A program made the position numbers and the translations under genes. The notes under the pieces are model-generated. The model ran no database searches, was not told where the DNA came from, and saw nothing but the letters and a program-made list of their open reading frames with translations. 64,000 nucleotides of DNA. Source: Pseudomonas sp. Z8(2022) (GTDB lineage: Bacteria; Pseudomonadota; Gammaproteobacteria; Pseudomonadales; Pseudomonadaceae). Below, one piece after another: positions 44,483 through 56,646 of the stretch. The stretch spans positions 806,001 to 870,000 of the forward strand of contig NZ_CP107549.1 in the NCBI RefSeq assembly GCF_025837155.1, given 5' to 3'. Positions within the stretch are counted from its first letter, which is position 1. Each line of letters begins with the position of its first letter.

Positions 44483-44808
44483 TTTGCTAACCCCTTGAAA
44501 GCGCTGCCATAGGCTGTTCGCTAAACCTAGATCACCAATCGCCCTGTCGTTGCCTTGTGCGACGAATGGTCATCGATCATGGCTGGCTCCAGCTGGGGCT
44601 GTGTTGAGACAAAGGCCATGTCGGTTGGTTCAGCCTGAATATGAATAATGCCTTAACTAAATTTATGGGGCTGTCGCCGAGCCCGGTTACAGCCGATCCT
44701 GGCAATTGCAGTCGCCCGGGTTACCGTTGCTCAACGGCGCCAGATAGGCCACTTCCTGGTGGGGGATGTGAAATGAGATGCCGGCACTGGGTGCCGGCAA
44801 CTGGTCTT
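44483..44808. other. Gene-free gap upstream of the small exported protein
   Basis: 326 bp with no credible start-bearing gene. AT-rich stretches near 44630-44665 may hold the promoter of the small gene. On the minus strand, a frame continuing past the InaA-type gene in another phase reads protein-like (HIPHQEVAYLAPLSNGNPGD) but has no start codon nearby; a gene remnant is possible. Confidence 0.5.
44779..44799 (-). terminator. Hairpin after the InaA-type gene
   Basis: Perfect 9-bp stem TGCCGGCAC/GTGCCGGCA with a 3-base loop, 10 bp beyond the stop. Only a short, interrupted T-rich tail follows on the minus strand. Confidence 0.5.
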
Positions 44809-45513
44809 TCAGGCAGGCGCTTTTCCGAGGCCTTTGGCGCCATCGGCGAAGATCTGCCGATAGCCTTGCAGCAGCAGTTGCCAGTCTGCGTCCGACCAGG
44901 GGCTGTGGCGGCGTAGCTGAGGCAGATCGTGCTGGGCGGCCTGGACGCGGGTCAGGCGGCGGCGGCTTTTTTCCAGGTCCAGCAGCGCGACCTGCGGCGT
45001 CTCGCCGTCGATGCGCACGAAGATGTGCTTGGCGTACAGGCAGCCGTGCTGCCAGCGGCCAAGGTGCATGCGCGCCAGGGTCGCGCCTATATGCTGCAGC
45101 AGCTGGGTATGCACCGTTTCGCCGCAGGCTTCGCGACCACCCTGGGCGTACCAGTTTTCGATATCCACGAAGCCTTCCAGCTCGGCGGTTACCAGCAGCC
45201 CGCGCCAGCCTTGTTGCTGGTGATAGTCGACACCACAATAGATCAGCCGCGGCACCTGAACCCCGAGAGATGACAGGGCCTGCAGTGCCTGGCGCTCGCG
45301 CAATACCGTCGGGCGCCCCTGAGGATGGCGCAGGCTGCGATAGGTATGGCCAATCTGCTTCTTGGCGTAGAGCACACCGGTTTCATCCTGCAGGCGCTGC
45401 ACGCCGCTTTCTCCACCGCGACGGGCATTGGGCTCTTCGACCCAGTCGCCCTGTCGTTGCCACCAGTGCAGGAATGCTTGCTGAGGGACTTCGCTCGTGG
45501 TGCCAAGGACCAT
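44809..45513 (-). CDS. inaA: InaA/lipopolysaccharide-kinase family protein
   Basis: 234-residue protein kinase-like fold protein of the InaA/WaaP (Kdo/WaaP) family. Kinase-like features: KKQIGHTYRSLRHPQGRPTV in the N-lobe, the catalytic-loop equivalent RWQHGCLYAKHIFVR near 155-169, and LLDLEKSRRRLTRVQ near 182, where the family's metal-binding Asp lies. In pseudomonads inaA-like genes are induced by weak acid and lie near LPS genes, but no LPS genes occur here. Phosphorylation of LPS core sugars or another small target is inferred from the family. It is not adjacent to a partner gene. Confidence 0.82.
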   Translation of the reverse strand: MVLGTTSEVPQQAFLHWWQRQGDWVEEPNARRGGESGVQRLQDETGVLYAKKQIGHTYRSLRHPQGRPTVLRERQALQALSSLGVQVPRLIYCGVDYHQQQGWRGLLVTAELEGFVDIENWYAQGGREACGETVHTQLLQHIGATLARMHLGRWQHGCLYAKHIFVRIDGETPQVALLDLEKSRRRLTRVQAAQHDLPQLRRHSPWSDADWQLLLQGYRQIFADGAKGLGKAPA

Positions 45514-45667
45514 GTTGTTTTTCTTCTCTTGGGTTTGCGCAGCTTCTGTCTCGTGAAGAGCAGCTGCTTTGTTCAGGGTTGTAACGAAACATAAGCAAAC
45601 AGTGTTCCCGAGTCCACAGAAAGTACGCGGGGATAGCTGGCCGCGCTATCGGTTTTCTCGCAGGCAT

Positions 45668-45697
45668 AAAAAACCCCGCGACTGGCGCGGGGTTTTT
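45668..45697 (-). terminator. Rho-independent terminator of groESL
   Basis: AAAACCCCGCG, ACTGG loop, CGCGGGGTTTT flanked by A- and T-runs on both sides. It lies 24 bp after the groEL stop and could also stop transcription from the other direction. Confidence 0.9.
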
Positions 45698-45720
45698 GTA
45701 CGGCGTGGGAGCCGGTCGGC

Positions 45721-47379
<1,659 letters not shown>

Positions 47380-47415
47380 TCAAATTCTTGAAGGTTAAAC
47401 GGAGATTCGTGGGAA

Positions 47416-47709
47416 TCAGGCTTCGATGACAGCGAGGATTTCGTTCTCGCCCATTACCAGCAGGTCTTCGCCGTCGACTTTGACGGTGTTGCTGCCGGAG
47501 TAAGGGCCGAATACCACTTTGTCACCGACCTTGACGGCCAGCGGACGGACTTCGCCGTTATCCAGAACCTTACCGGTACCGACGGCAACGACTTCACCCT
47601 GGTTCGGCTTCTCGGCGGCCGAACCCGGCAGCACGATGCCGCCTGCGGTTTTGGTCTCTTCTTCGCTGCGACGGATCACGACGCGGTCATGCAGAGGACG
47701 AAGCTTCAT
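47416..47709 (-). CDS. groES: Co-chaperonin GroES (10 kDa)
   Basis: 97-residue lid of the GroEL chamber. The mobile loop is [19 protein letters not shown] (residues 18-36), where the Ile-Val-Leu triplet contacts GroEL, and the roof and beta-barrel end in [19 protein letters not shown] precedes the ATG. It is first in the groESL operon, with a heat-shock promoter about 150 bp upstream. Confidence 0.99.
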   Translation of the reverse strand: MKLRPLHDRVVIRRSEEETKTAGGIVLPGSAAEKPNQGEVVAVGTGKVLDNGEVRPLAVKVGDKVVFGPYSGSNTVKVDGEDLLVMGENEILAVIEA

Positions 47710-47857
47710 TGTCGATCTCTCCTAACAATTGATGGCCAACTTGCCGACTCTTGAGTGGTCGGCGGGTTTGTAAAATCCGGCGAGGCCGGGTGCGGCACGC
47801 TGGGCGCACCGCGAAAGTCGGACTGCCTCAGAGGGCAGGCACCTTGCGGTGACTGCT

Positions 47858-47885
47858 ACATGTGGGCGGGCAAGGGCATTTCAAG
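47858..47885 (-). promoter_or_regulatory. Sigma-32 (RpoH) heat-shock promoter of groESL
   Basis: On the minus strand: -35 CTTGAA (47885-47880), 13-bp spacer, -10 CCCACATGT (47866-47858), close to the CTTGAA / CCCCATnT consensus. No CIRCE element is seen, in line with RpoH control in pseudomonads. Confidence 0.8.
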
Positions 47886-47963
47886 GGGGCTGACGTAAAT
47901 TTTTTACAGGCGCCCGGCAGGGCGAGGGAGCGGGCGCCTCAAATGGCGCCCGCACTGAGGCAG

Positions 47964-48413
47964 TTAGTCGCGACGCTCGTACTCGCCTTCGAGGACGTTC
48001 GGGTTGGTCTTGCCGGTGCGGGCAGCCTGGTCGTCGAAGAAGGCCCGTTGACGCAGGGCCTGTTCCTCGGCACTACGACGAATCTTGCCGACCAGCAGGC
48101 GACGGGTGAAGGGAATCAGGCAGAGCACGCCGAAGATGTCGCTGATGAAGCCCGGCAGCAGCAGCAGGCCACCACCAACGGCGATCAACAGGCCTTCGAG
48201 CATTTCCTGCTCGGGCAGTTCGCCGCGCGCGAGTTTTTCACGAGCGCGCCAGGCGGTTGCGACCCCGGCAACGCGCAGCAGGATGCTACCAAGCACTGCG
48301 GTACCAATGATCAAGAGCAGGGTAGGCAATACGCCAATAGCGCTGCCGACCTTGATCAACAGCGCCAGCTCGATGATCGGGAACAGCAGGAAGAGAAACA
48401 GAAACGCGCGCAT
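47964..48413 (-). CDS. fxsA: FxsA family cytoplasmic membrane protein
   Basis: 149-residue inner-membrane protein. Segments at 2-20 (FLFLFLLFPIIELALLIKV), 25-45 (GVLPTLLLIIGTAVLGSILL) and 72-100 (LEGLLIAVGGGLLLLPGFIS, ending near IPF), with a polar C-terminal tail. In E. coli FxsA overproduction relieves phage exclusion by binding PifA; its normal job is unknown. AAGGA precedes the ATG. Its place beside groES is a conserved pseudomonad arrangement as I recall. Confidence 0.92.
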   Translation of the reverse strand: MRAFLFLFLLFPIIELALLIKVGSAIGVLPTLLLIIGTAVLGSILLRVAGVATAWRAREKLARGELPEQEMLEGLLIAVGGGLLLLPGFISDIFGVLCLIPFTRRLLVGKIRRSAEEQALRQRAFFDDQAARTGKTNPNVLEGEYERRD

Positions 48414-48477
48414 TTTCAGGTGTCCTTGGCGGAAGCGAGCTTCCAGTAGGAGTTAAGTATGGGGTGATGGCCTGAAT

Positions 48478-49212
48478 TCAAGCTGAAGACGCACCGCTGG
48501 TCGGCCAACTTTCAGCGCGAGCCAGCATCACCAGGGCTTCACGCACTTCTTTCGGGTTGTTGCAGGATGTTGGAAAGGCCAGCCAGTACAGGCTCTGGCC
48601 AATGCGCAGGTGGAAGCCTTCGGTGTCGACACCGACCATTTGCGCCGGTTCATGCTGGGGCAGGCCGGTCAGTTCGACGTAATGAGCAATGGCCTTGGCG
48701 TGGTCTTCATTCATGTGCTCGACCATGCTCGCTTCGCTGCCGTTTGTCGCAAAGGGGTTGGCCAGAACGACCTGATCGAGCCAGTGAATGGCCCCGAAAC
48801 CGCCAATGAAGCGCCAGCGCACCGGCTGCAGTCGCCAGAAATCGAAATCATGCGCCCGATGGTAGTCGCGCGATTGCGGGAAAAAGCGGTAATAACGCTG
48901 TGCGGCCGCTTCGATTTCGCTTTCGTCATGCAACTGACGTGCTTCGGCGAGCAAAGTGAGGCGGCCGACCGCCTGCACATCTTCTGCGCCACGTTCTCCG
49001 ACCAGCAGTGAGCATTTGGCGTCCTGCCCGAGATTATGGGTGTGCTGGGCGATGCGGCTGATCAGGATCAGAGGCCGGCCCTCGGCGTCCAGGCAGTAGG
49101 GCACCACCGATCCGAAAGGGAAACCCGGCATAGCCTTGGAGTGGGTGCTGAGCACGCCACGGTATTCCTTGAGCAGCAATTCTCGTGCATGCTTGCCGGC
49201 TTTCACGCTCAC
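48478..49212 (-). CDS. HugZ-like pyridoxamine-oxidase-fold protein with DUF2470
   Basis: 244-residue protein: a split-barrel FMN/haem-binding domain (residues 1-150; GVLSTHSKAMPGFPFGSVVP near 19-38 is typical) and a C-terminal DUF2470 domain with VEHMNEDHAKAIAHY near 165-179. HugZ relatives degrade or store haem, so haem binding or haem use is possible. The GTG start at 49212 is supported by GGAG 10 bases upstream and conserved MSVKAGKHAREL-type beginnings. It lies 65 bp upstream of fxsA on the same strand, possibly in one transcript. Confidence 0.87.
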   Translation of the reverse strand: MSVKAGKHARELLLKEYRGVLSTHSKAMPGFPFGSVVPYCLDAEGRPLILISRIAQHTHNLGQDAKCSLLVGERGAEDVQAVGRLTLLAEARQLHDESEIEAAAQRYYRFFPQSRDYHRAHDFDFWRLQPVRWRFIGGFGAIHWLDQVVLANPFATNGSEASMVEHMNEDHAKAIAHYVELTGLPQHEPAQMVGVDTEGFHLRIGQSLYWLAFPTSCNNPKEVREALVMLARAESWPTSGASSA

Positions 49213-49321
49213 CTATATGACTCCTCGCAAAGAATCCGTCAGAAACGGACAGACGCCCTAGCATAGCGGTTAGCGGGCATCAGCGGGGTCGCTAAATGCT
49301 GCACCTTGAGGGGATAAAGCG

Positions 49322-50080
49322 ATGCAACTGAAAGACAAAGTCATCATCATCACTGGCGGCTGCCAGGGACTGGGCCGCGCCATGGGTGAGTACCTGGCGG
49401 CCAAGGGCGCCAGGCTGGCGCTGGTCGATCTGAACCAGGAAAAGCTCGATGAAGCCGTGGCAGCCTGCAAGGCCGCCGGTGGCGACGCCCGTGCCTACCT
49501 GTGCAACGTGGCCAATGAAGAGCAGGTCACGCACATGGTCGCCCAGGTGGCCGAGGATTTCGGCGCCATCAACGGCCTGGTCAACAATGCCGGCATCCTG
49601 CGCGATGGTCTGACCATCCGCGTCAAGGACGGTGAGATGACCAAGATGAGCCTGGCGCAGTGGCAGTCGGTGATCGACGTCAACCTGACCGGCGTGTTCC
49701 TCTGTACCCGTGAAGTGGCGGCGAAGATGATCGAGCTGGGCAACCAGGGCGCTATCGTCAACATTTCCTCGATCTCCCGTGCCGGCAACATGGGCCAGGC
49801 TAACTACTCAGCAGCCAAGGCCGGTGTCGCTGCCGATACCGTGGTCTGGGCCAAGGAACTGGCGCGCTACGGCATCCGCGTGGCGGGCGTGGCGCCGGGC
49901 TTCATCGAAACCGAGATGACCGCCAGCATGAAGCCGGAAGCCCTGGAGAAGATGACCTCCGGTATCCCGCTCAAGCGCATGGGCAAACCGGCCGAGATCG
50001 CTCACTCGGTGGCCTACATCCTGGAGAACGACTATTACACCGGTCGCATCCTCGAGCTGGACGGCGGTCTGCGACTGTAA
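49322..50080 (+). CDS. SDR family oxidoreductase (3-oxoacyl-ACP-reductase-like)
   Basis: 252-residue short-chain dehydrogenase/reductase. Nucleotide motif IIITGGCQGLGRAMGEYLAA (near 8-27), NNAGILRDG, the catalytic Ser of NISSISRAGN, and YSAAKAGVAADTVVWAKEL near 161 with Tyr and Lys. VAPGFIETEMT is the usual C-terminal loop. It resembles FabG-like reductases; the isolated position suggests a role other than core fatty-acid synthesis. AGGGGATAA precedes the ATG. A strong terminator follows. Confidence 0.92.
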   Translation: MQLKDKVIIITGGCQGLGRAMGEYLAAKGARLALVDLNQEKLDEAVAACKAAGGDARAYLCNVANEEQVTHMVAQVAEDFGAINGLVNNAGILRDGLTIRVKDGEMTKMSLAQWQSVIDVNLTGVFLCTREVAAKMIELGNQGAIVNISSISRAGNMGQANYSAAKAGVAADTVVWAKELARYGIRVAGVAPGFIETEMTASMKPEALEKMTSGIPLKRMGKPAEIAHSVAYILENDYYTGRILELDGGLRL

Positions 50081-50094
50081 ACCGCGCCGGAATG

Positions 50095-50123
50095 AAAACG
50101 CCCCGACTGGTTCGGGGCGTTTT
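50095..50123 (+). terminator. Rho-independent terminator of the SDR gene
   Basis: AAAACGCCCCGA, CTGGT loop, TCGGGGCGTTTT: perfect 12-bp stem, 14 bp after the stop. Confidence 0.92.
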
Positions 50124-50154
50124 CGTTTAAGCCGGTGCTGGGTATCGCAAATTC

Positions 50155-50220
50155 GTAGCCCGGATGCAATCCGGGAAAGGCCATATTCCGTTAACCCGCC
50201 CCGGATTGCATCCGGGGTAC
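50155..50220. repeat. REP-like palindrome, family C, paired copy
   Basis: GTAGCCCGGATGCAATCCGG(G) and, 24 bp on, CCCCGGATTGCATCCGGGG with GTAC: two inverted palindromes with near-complementary cores. Related to the single copy at 11853-11876. It lies 3 bp from the ispB stop codon, so it may end or protect the ispB mRNA. Confidence 0.75.
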
Positions 50221-50223
50221 TTC

Positions 50224-51192
50224 TTAGTGTGTGCGGGCGACGGCGAAGCGGCTCAGCTCGATCAGCGCGTCGCGGTATTCACCGGCTGGCAGCGCGTCCA
50301 GGCAGGCGATGGCGCGTTCGGCGTAGTCGCGGGCGAGTCGTGCGGTGTAATCCAGGGCGCCGGCAGCGTCGACCGCAGCCCGGATGCTTTCCAGGTCTTC
50401 GATACCGCCTTTCTGGATGGCGTGGCGCACCAGGGCGGCCTGTTCCTCGGTGCCTTCACGCATGGTGTAGATCAGCGGCAGGGTCGGCTTGCCTTCGGCA
50501 AGGTCGTCGCCGACGTTCTTGCCCAGGCTGGCGGCGTCGCCCTTGTAGTCGAGCAGGTCGTCGACGAGCTGGAAGGCGATGCCCAGGTGGTCGCCAAAGG
50601 TACGCAGGGCTTCGCGCTGCGCCTCGTTGGCGCCGGCCAGGGCGGCTGCGGCGTGGGTGGAAGCCTCGAACAGCATTGCGGTCTTGCCGCGGATGACCTC
50701 CATGTAGGTCTCTTCGCTGGTGCTGGCGTCGCGTACCTTGGACAGCTGCAGCACTTCGCCTTCGGCGATCACGCGGGTGGCGTGGGAGAGAATCTTCATC
50801 ACCGGCATGGAGCCGAGCTCGACCATCATTTCGAACGAGCGCGAATAAAGGAAGTCGCCCACCAGCACGCTGGGTGCGTTGCCCCACTGGGCGTTGGCGG
50901 TACTGCGGCCACGGCGCATGTCGGACATGTCGACCACGTCGTCATGCAGCAGAGTGGCGGTGTGCAGGAATTCGATGGTGGCAGCCAGCAGGCGGAGGTC
51001 GTCGGCCTGATAACCCAGCGCGCGGCCACTGAGCAGTACCAGCAGCGGGCGCAGGCGTTTTCCGCCAGCGGAGATGATATAGTCGCCGATCTTTTCCACC
51101 AGCGGCACGCGGGAAACCACCTGTTGGCGAATGATGCCATCGACGGCGGTGAAATCGTCCGCTACCACGCGGTAGAAAGCCTGGGGTTGCAT
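50224..51192 (-). CDS. ispB: Octaprenyl/polyprenyl diphosphate synthase
   Basis: 322-residue trans-prenyltransferase that makes the side chain of ubiquinone from farnesyl-PP and isopentenyl-PP. The first aspartate-rich motif is DDVVD at 84-88 (LLHDDVVDMSDMRRG), with GGKRLRP near 43 and the second motif DDLLD in FQLVDDLLDYKGD near 210. No bulky residue sits just before the first motif, in line with a long product. The chain length, eight or nine units, cannot be set from sequence (Pseudomonas mostly makes UQ-9). AAGGAG lies 12 bases before the ATG. It is divergent from rplU. Confidence 0.95.
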   Translation of the reverse strand: MQPQAFYRVVADDFTAVDGIIRQQVVSRVPLVEKIGDYIISAGGKRLRPLLVLLSGRALGYQADDLRLLAATIEFLHTATLLHDDVVDMSDMRRGRSTANAQWGNAPSVLVGDFLYSRSFEMMVELGSMPVMKILSHATRVIAEGEVLQLSKVRDASTSEETYMEVIRGKTAMLFEASTHAAAALAGANEAQREALRTFGDHLGIAFQLVDDLLDYKGDAASLGKNVGDDLAEGKPTLPLIYTMREGTEEQAALVRHAIQKGGIEDLESIRAAVDAAGALDYTARLARDYAERAIACLDALPAGEYRDALIELSRFAVARTH

Positions 51193-51271
51193 CGGCGACT
51201 GGTGCTCCTTTGAGGTTGCGCGGCATGCTAGGTGGCGGGGTGGGGGCTGTCAAGGCAAGCACTGGCGCCCC

Positions 51272-51300
51272 TTGCGTAGCGTTCTGCGCTTGCGTACAAT
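51272..51300 (+). promoter_or_regulatory. Sigma-70 promoter of rplU-rpmA
   Basis: TTGCGT (51272-51277), 17-bp spacer, TACAAT (51295-51300). It gives a leader of about 130 bases before rplU. Confidence 0.7.
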
Positions 51301-51438
51301 CGCGCACCCTGAACTTCCCCCTGGGCATTTCCCTGCCTTACGCAATTGCAAGGGTGTCACTTCCGGCCCCGAGCAGCCATGCCAGCTAATAACGACTTTT
51401 CTAAAGCGCTGGGTGAGCAGGATTAACGGAGATTTACC

Positions 51439-51750
51439 ATGTACGCAGTAATTGTTACTGGTGGCAAGCAATACAAAGTCACCGAAGGCGAATTCCTCAA
51501 GATCGAGAAGCTCGAAGTCGCTACCGGCGAAGCCGTGACTTTCGATCGCGTTCTGCTGATCGGCAACGGCGACGACGTCAAGATCGGCGCTCCGGTCGTA
51601 GACGGCGCCAAAGTGGTTGCCGAAGTCGTTTCGCAAGGCCGTCACGACAAAGTGCGCATCATCAAGTTCCGCCGTCGTAAGCACCATATGAAGCGTCAGG
51701 GCCACCGTCAGTGGTTCACTGAGATCAAAATCACCGGTATCCAGGCCTGA
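51439..51750 (+). CDS. rplU: 50S ribosomal protein L21
   Basis: 103-residue large-subunit protein binding 23S rRNA with L20. It starts [20 protein letters not shown] as in all bacterial L21 proteins, and the basic end [20 protein letters not shown] is the conserved RNA-binding part. GGAG precedes the ATG. It is first in the rplU-rpmA operon, with 37 bp to rpmA. Confidence 0.99.
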   Translation: MYAVIVTGGKQYKVTEGEFLKIEKLEVATGEAVTFDRVLLIGNGDDVKIGAPVVDGAKVVAEVVSQGRHDKVRIIKFRRRKHHMKRQGHRQWFTEIKITGIQA

Positions 51751-51787
51751 TTCGTCGGCCCCGATCCCTTTATAGGAGTATTGACTC

Positions 51788-52045
51788 ATGGCACACAAAA
51801 AAGCTGGCGGTTCTACCCGTAACGGCCGCGATTCCGAAAGTAAACGCCTTGGCGTGAAAATGTACGGTGGTCAGGTCATCAAGGCCGGCAACATCATCGT
51901 TCGTCAGCGCGGCACCGAGTTCCACCCGGGTTTCGGCGTGGGCATGGGCAAGGACCACACCCTCTTCGCCAAGATCGAAGGCGTGGTCAAGTTCGAAGTG
52001 AAGGGCGCTTTCGGCCGTCGCTACGTGAGCGTTGTTCAGGCCTAA
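51788..52045 (+). CDS. rpmA: 50S ribosomal protein L27
   Basis: 85-residue protein whose N-terminal tail reaches the peptidyl-transferase centre. It starts [20 protein letters not shown], the uncleaved gammaproteobacterial form, and continues [19 protein letters not shown] precedes the ATG. A terminator follows, so obgE is probably transcribed partly by read-through or from its own promoter. Confidence 0.99.
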   Translation: MAHKKAGGSTRNGRDSESKRLGVKMYGGQVIKAGNIIVRQRGTEFHPGFGVGMGKDHTLFAKIEGVVKFEVKGAFGRRYVSVVQA

Positions 52046-52060
52046 TCGCCTGCGCGCTGG

Positions 52061-52092
52061 AAAAGCCCTGTCCGTAGGACGGGGCTTTTTTA
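52061..52092 (+). terminator. Rho-independent terminator of rplU-rpmA
   Basis: AAAAGCCCTGTCC, GTA loop, GGACGGGGCTTTT plus two more Ts (one G-T pair), 15 bp after the rpmA stop. Confidence 0.9.
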
Positions 52093-52128
52093 TTTGTGTA
52101 TCTTTGGTGCGCTTGCCCAATCCGCTAG

Positions 52129-53406
<1,278 letters not shown>

Positions 53407-53416
53407 GCAAATTTCC

Positions 53417-53441
53417 AACGCCGCTTAATTGCGGCGTTTTT
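53417..53441 (+). terminator. Rho-independent terminator of obgE
   Basis: AACGCCGC, TTAATT loop, GCGGCGTT with a 5-T run overlapping, 10 bp after the stop. Confidence 0.88.
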
Positions 53442-53487
53442 GTAGGTGGGGTGGAACCCATCGTTTTCTGGCTAAGGTTGGAAGATC

Positions 53488-54606
53488 ATGCGTGACAAGG
53501 TGACCGGCGCGCAGCGCTGGGTGGTGAAGATCGGCAGCGCGCTGCTGACCGCCGACGGGCGCGGCCTGGATCGTGCGGCCATGGCGGTGTGGGTCAAGCA
53601 GATGGTGGCCTTGCGTGAGCAGGGCGTCGAGTTGGTGCTGGTGTCCTCCGGCGCCGTAGCGGCCGGCATGAGCCGCCTGGGCTGGACCAGCCGACCTAGT
53701 GCGATGCATGAGCTGCAGGCCGCCGCCGCCATCGGCCAGATGGTGCTGGTGCAGGCCTGGGAGTCGAGTTTCGCCGAGCACGGCCGCCGCACCGCGCAGA
53801 TCCTCCTGACTCACGATGACCTCTCTGATCGCAAGCGTTACCTCAACGCGCGTAGCACCCTGCGCACGCTGGTCGACCTCGACGTGGTGCCGGTGATCAA
53901 CGAGAACGATACCGTGGTCACCGATGAGATCCGTTTCGGCGACAACGATACCCTGGCCGCGCTGGTGGCCAACCTGGTGGAGGCCGATCTGCTGGTCATC
54001 CTCACCGATCGCGACGGCATGTACGACGCCGATCCGCGCCACAATCCCGATGCCAAGCTGATCCATGAGGCTCGCGCCGATGATCCGGCGCTGGATGCCG
54101 TGGCCGGTGCTGTCGGTGGCGCTCTGGGGCGTGGTGGCATGCAGACCAAGCTGCGTGCCTCGCGCCTGGCGGCACGTTCCGGCGCGCATACCGTGATCGT
54201 CGGCGGCGCCATCGAGCAGGTGCTGGCTCGCCTCAAGGCGGGTGAGCGCCTGGGTACGTTGCTGGCTCCCGAACGTGGCCTGCTGGCGGCGCGCAAGCAG
54301 TGGCTGGCCGGTCACCTGCAGACCCGTGGCACCCTGGTGCTGGATGCCGGCGCGGTGAAGGCGCTCAGCCAGGATCACAAGAGCCTGCTGCCGGTGGGCG
54401 TCAAGGCGGTGCAGGGCAGTTTCCGTCGGGGCGAAATGGTGGTTTGCGTCGATCCGGATGGGCGCGAGATTGCGCGCGGCCTGGTGAACTACAGCGCGCT
54501 GGAAGCGCAGAAGATCATCGGTCAGTCGTCCGATGCCATCGAAAAGCTGCTGGGCTATGTGGATGAGCCAGAGCTGGTACATCGGGACAACCTGGTTCTG
54601 GTCTGA
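53488..54606 (+). CDS. proB: Glutamate 5-kinase
   Basis: 372-residue enzyme for the first step of proline synthesis: ATP phosphorylates glutamate to gamma-glutamyl phosphate. The amino-acid kinase domain (1-255) shows [10 protein letters not shown] near 14, [11 protein letters not shown] near 50, [20 protein letters not shown] near 134 and [13 protein letters not shown] near 215. A C-terminal PUA domain (about 275-365) follows, as in the long form. Product proline usually inhibits the enzyme. It is 25 bp from creA downstream and probably co-transcribed with it. Confidence 0.98.
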   Translation: MRDKVTGAQRWVVKIGSALLTADGRGLDRAAMAVWVKQMVALREQGVELVLVSSGAVAAGMSRLGWTSRPSAMHELQAAAAIGQMVLVQAWESSFAEHGRRTAQILLTHDDLSDRKRYLNARSTLRTLVDLDVVPVINENDTVVTDEIRFGDNDTLAALVANLVEADLLVILTDRDGMYDADPRHNPDAKLIHEARADDPALDAVAGAVGGALGRGGMQTKLRASRLAARSGAHTVIVGGAIEQVLARLKAGERLGTLLAPERGLLAARKQWLAGHLQTRGTLVLDAGAVKALSQDHKSLLPVGVKAVQGSFRRGEMVVCVDPDGREIARGLVNYSALEAQKIIGQSSDAIEKLLGYVDEPELVHRDNLVLV

Positions 54607-54631
54607 ATCGTTTCGAGCGAGGGAGAGTGTT

Positions 54632-55093
54632 ATGCGTCTGCTCAAGGGATGTGTGCTGAGCCTGCTGATGTTGCCCGGCCTGGTGCTGGCCGAAACCATC
54701 GGTGAGGTCTCCACGGTATTCAAGTGGGTCGGCCCCAATGACAAGATCGTTGTCGAGGCTTTCGACGATCCCAAGGTGGCGGGCGTGACCTGCTACTTGT
54801 CGCGGGCCAAGACCGGCGGTGTGAAAGGTGGTCTGGGCTTGGCCGAGGATCGCGCCGAAGCCTCCATCGCCTGCCGCCAGGTCGGTCCCATTGCATTCAA
54901 GGACCAGCTCAAGGATGGCGAAGAAGTGTTCAAGGAGCGCACTTCGCTGGTGTTCAAGACCATGCAGGTGGTGCGCTTCTTCGACGCCAAGCGCAATGCC
55001 CTGGTGTATCTGGTCTATAGCGACCGGGTGATCGAGGGCAGCCCGCAGAACGCGGTGACGGCCATCCCGATCCTTCCCTGGGGGCCGCAGTAG
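54632..55093 (+). CDS. creA: CreA family periplasmic protein
   Basis: 153-residue exported protein. Signal peptide [20 protein letters not shown], then the CreA domain with [20 protein letters not shown] near 23-42, [20 protein letters not shown] and two Cys (in TCYLS and IACRQ), perhaps a disulfide. The function is unknown despite the name. The ATG at 54632 follows GGGAGAG; the longer frame overlaps the end of proB. It is last in the obgE-proB-creA block and closed by a terminator. Confidence 0.93.
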   Translation: MRLLKGCVLSLLMLPGLVLAETIGEVSTVFKWVGPNDKIVVEAFDDPKVAGVTCYLSRAKTGGVKGGLGLAEDRAEASIACRQVGPIAFKDQLKDGEEVFKERTSLVFKTMQVVRFFDAKRNALVYLVYSDRVIEGSPQNAVTAIPILPWGPQ

Positions 55094-55110
55094 CTCGAAT
55101 CATGGTCATA

Positions 55111-55137
55111 AAAAAACCGCCCCGAGGGGCGGTTTTT
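55111..55137. terminator. Bidirectional terminator between creA and mqo
   Basis: AAAAAACCGCCCC, GAG, GGGCGGTTTTT: runs of A and T on the two sides let it work for both convergent genes. Confidence 0.93.
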
Positions 55138-55149
55138 CATGCGCGGCGA

Positions 55150-56646
55150 TCAGCTCGGCACATCCAGTTGCAGGCGCTTGTTCGATTGCGTCTGCACTTC
55201 ATGGTAGCGCTCGGCATCCTTGGCCAGGACGTCGGCCATGGCCGGGAAGATCTCGTCCAGCTTGGTACGCCACTCTTCGCTCCCGGCCTGCTCGGGGAAG
55301 CAGCGGCGAATCAGGTCGAGCATGATCGACACGGTTACCGAGGCGCCAGGTGAGGCGCCGAGCAGGGCGGCGATGGTGCCATCCTGTGCGGCCACCAGTT
55401 CGGTGCCGAACTGCAGGATGCCGCCGTTCTTGGCGTCCTTCTTGATGATCTGCACACGTTGGCCTGCCACTTCCAGGCGCCAGTCCTCGGCCTTGGCCTC
55501 CGGGTAGAAGCCACGCAGGGTTTCCAGGCGCTGAGCTTCGGACTGCATCACTTCCTTGATCAGGTAGCGGGTCAGGTCCATGTTGTCGCGCGCCACCGCC
55601 AGCATCGGGCCGAGGTTGTTGGGGCGCACCGACAGCGGCAGGTCGAGGAACGAGCCGTGCTTGAGGAACTTGGTGGTGAAGCCGGCATAAGGGCCGAACA
55701 GCAGGGACTTCTTGCCATCCACCACGCGGGTGTCGAGGTGCGGCACCGACATCGGTGGCGAACCCACGGCGGCCTGGCTGTAGACCTTGGCCTGGTGCTG
55801 CTTGACGATTTCCGGGTTGTCGCAGCGCAGCCACTGGCCGCTCACCGGGAAGCCCCCGAAACCTTTGCCTTCTGGGATGCCGGACAGTTGCAGCAGCGGC
55901 AGAGCGCCACCGCCAGCGCCGAGGAAGACGAACTTGCTCTTCAGTTTGCGGGTGGCACCGTTACGGGTGTCCTTGATTTCCACCAGCCAGCCTTCGGCGT
56001 CGCGCTTGAGATTGGTGACCTTCTGGTTGCAGGTGACCTTGGCGTTAGGCTGGGCGGTGAGGTAGCCGAGCATCTGCTCGGTGACCGCGCCGAAGTTGAC
56101 GTCGGTGCCGGCCTTTACGCGAGTCATCGCCAGCGGTTCGCTGGTGTCACGGCCCGGGATCAGCAGCGGTGCCCATTCGGCGATGGTGGCGCGATCCTCG
56201 GTGTACTCCATTTCGGAAAAGGCATGATGCTGACGCAGTGCCTCGAACCGCTTCTTGAGGAAGGCGATGCCCTTGTTACCGCGCACGAAGCTCATGTGCG
56301 GAACCGGGTTGATGAAGGTCTTCGGCGCGTTTATCGCGCCCTTTTCGATCAGGTAGGCCCAGAACTGCTTGGATTCCTCGAACTGGGCGTTGATGGTCAC
56401 CGACTTCTTGATGTCGATGCTGCCATCGGCTCCTTCCGGGGTGTAGTTCAGCTCGCACAGCGCGGCATGACCTGTGCCGGCGTTGTTCCAGGGATTGGAG
56501 CTTTCCACTGCGCCGGATTCGCGCAGCTCCACTACTTCCAGAGTGATACCGGGGTTGAGTTCCTTGAGCAGTACGCCCAGGGTCGCGCTCATGATGCCAG
56601 CGCCAACCAGCACGGCATCTACGCTTTGGTAATCGTTGTGCGCCAT
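55150..56646 (-). CDS. mqo: Malate:quinone oxidoreductase
   Basis: 498-residue FAD enzyme that oxidises malate to oxaloacetate and passes electrons to ubiquinone at the inner membrane. It starts with the FAD fold [20 protein letters not shown], then [20 protein letters not shown] near 49-68, a family signature. [20 protein letters not shown] is the conserved C-terminal part. It lets pseudomonads run the TCA cycle without relying on NAD-malate dehydrogenase. The gene stands alone with a 465-bp gap upstream; no strong Shine-Dalgarno sequence except AGAGAGG, 6 bases before the ATG. Confidence 0.97.
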   Translation of the reverse strand: MAHNDYQSVDAVLVGAGIMSATLGVLLKELNPGITLEVVELRESGAVESSNPWNNAGTGHAALCELNYTPEGADGSIDIKKSVTINAQFEESKQFWAYLIEKGAINAPKTFINPVPHMSFVRGNKGIAFLKKRFEALRQHHAFSEMEYTEDRATIAEWAPLLIPGRDTSEPLAMTRVKAGTDVNFGAVTEQMLGYLTAQPNAKVTCNQKVTNLKRDAEGWLVEIKDTRNGATRKLKSKFVFLGAGGGALPLLQLSGIPEGKGFGGFPVSGQWLRCDNPEIVKQHQAKVYSQAAVGSPPMSVPHLDTRVVDGKKSLLFGPYAGFTTKFLKHGSFLDLPLSVRPNNLGPMLAVARDNMDLTRYLIKEVMQSEAQRLETLRGFYPEAKAEDWRLEVAGQRVQIIKKDAKNGGILQFGTELVAAQDGTIAALLGASPGASVTVSIMLDLIRRCFPEQAGSEEWRTKLDEIFPAMADVLAKDAERYHEVQTQSNKRLQLDVPS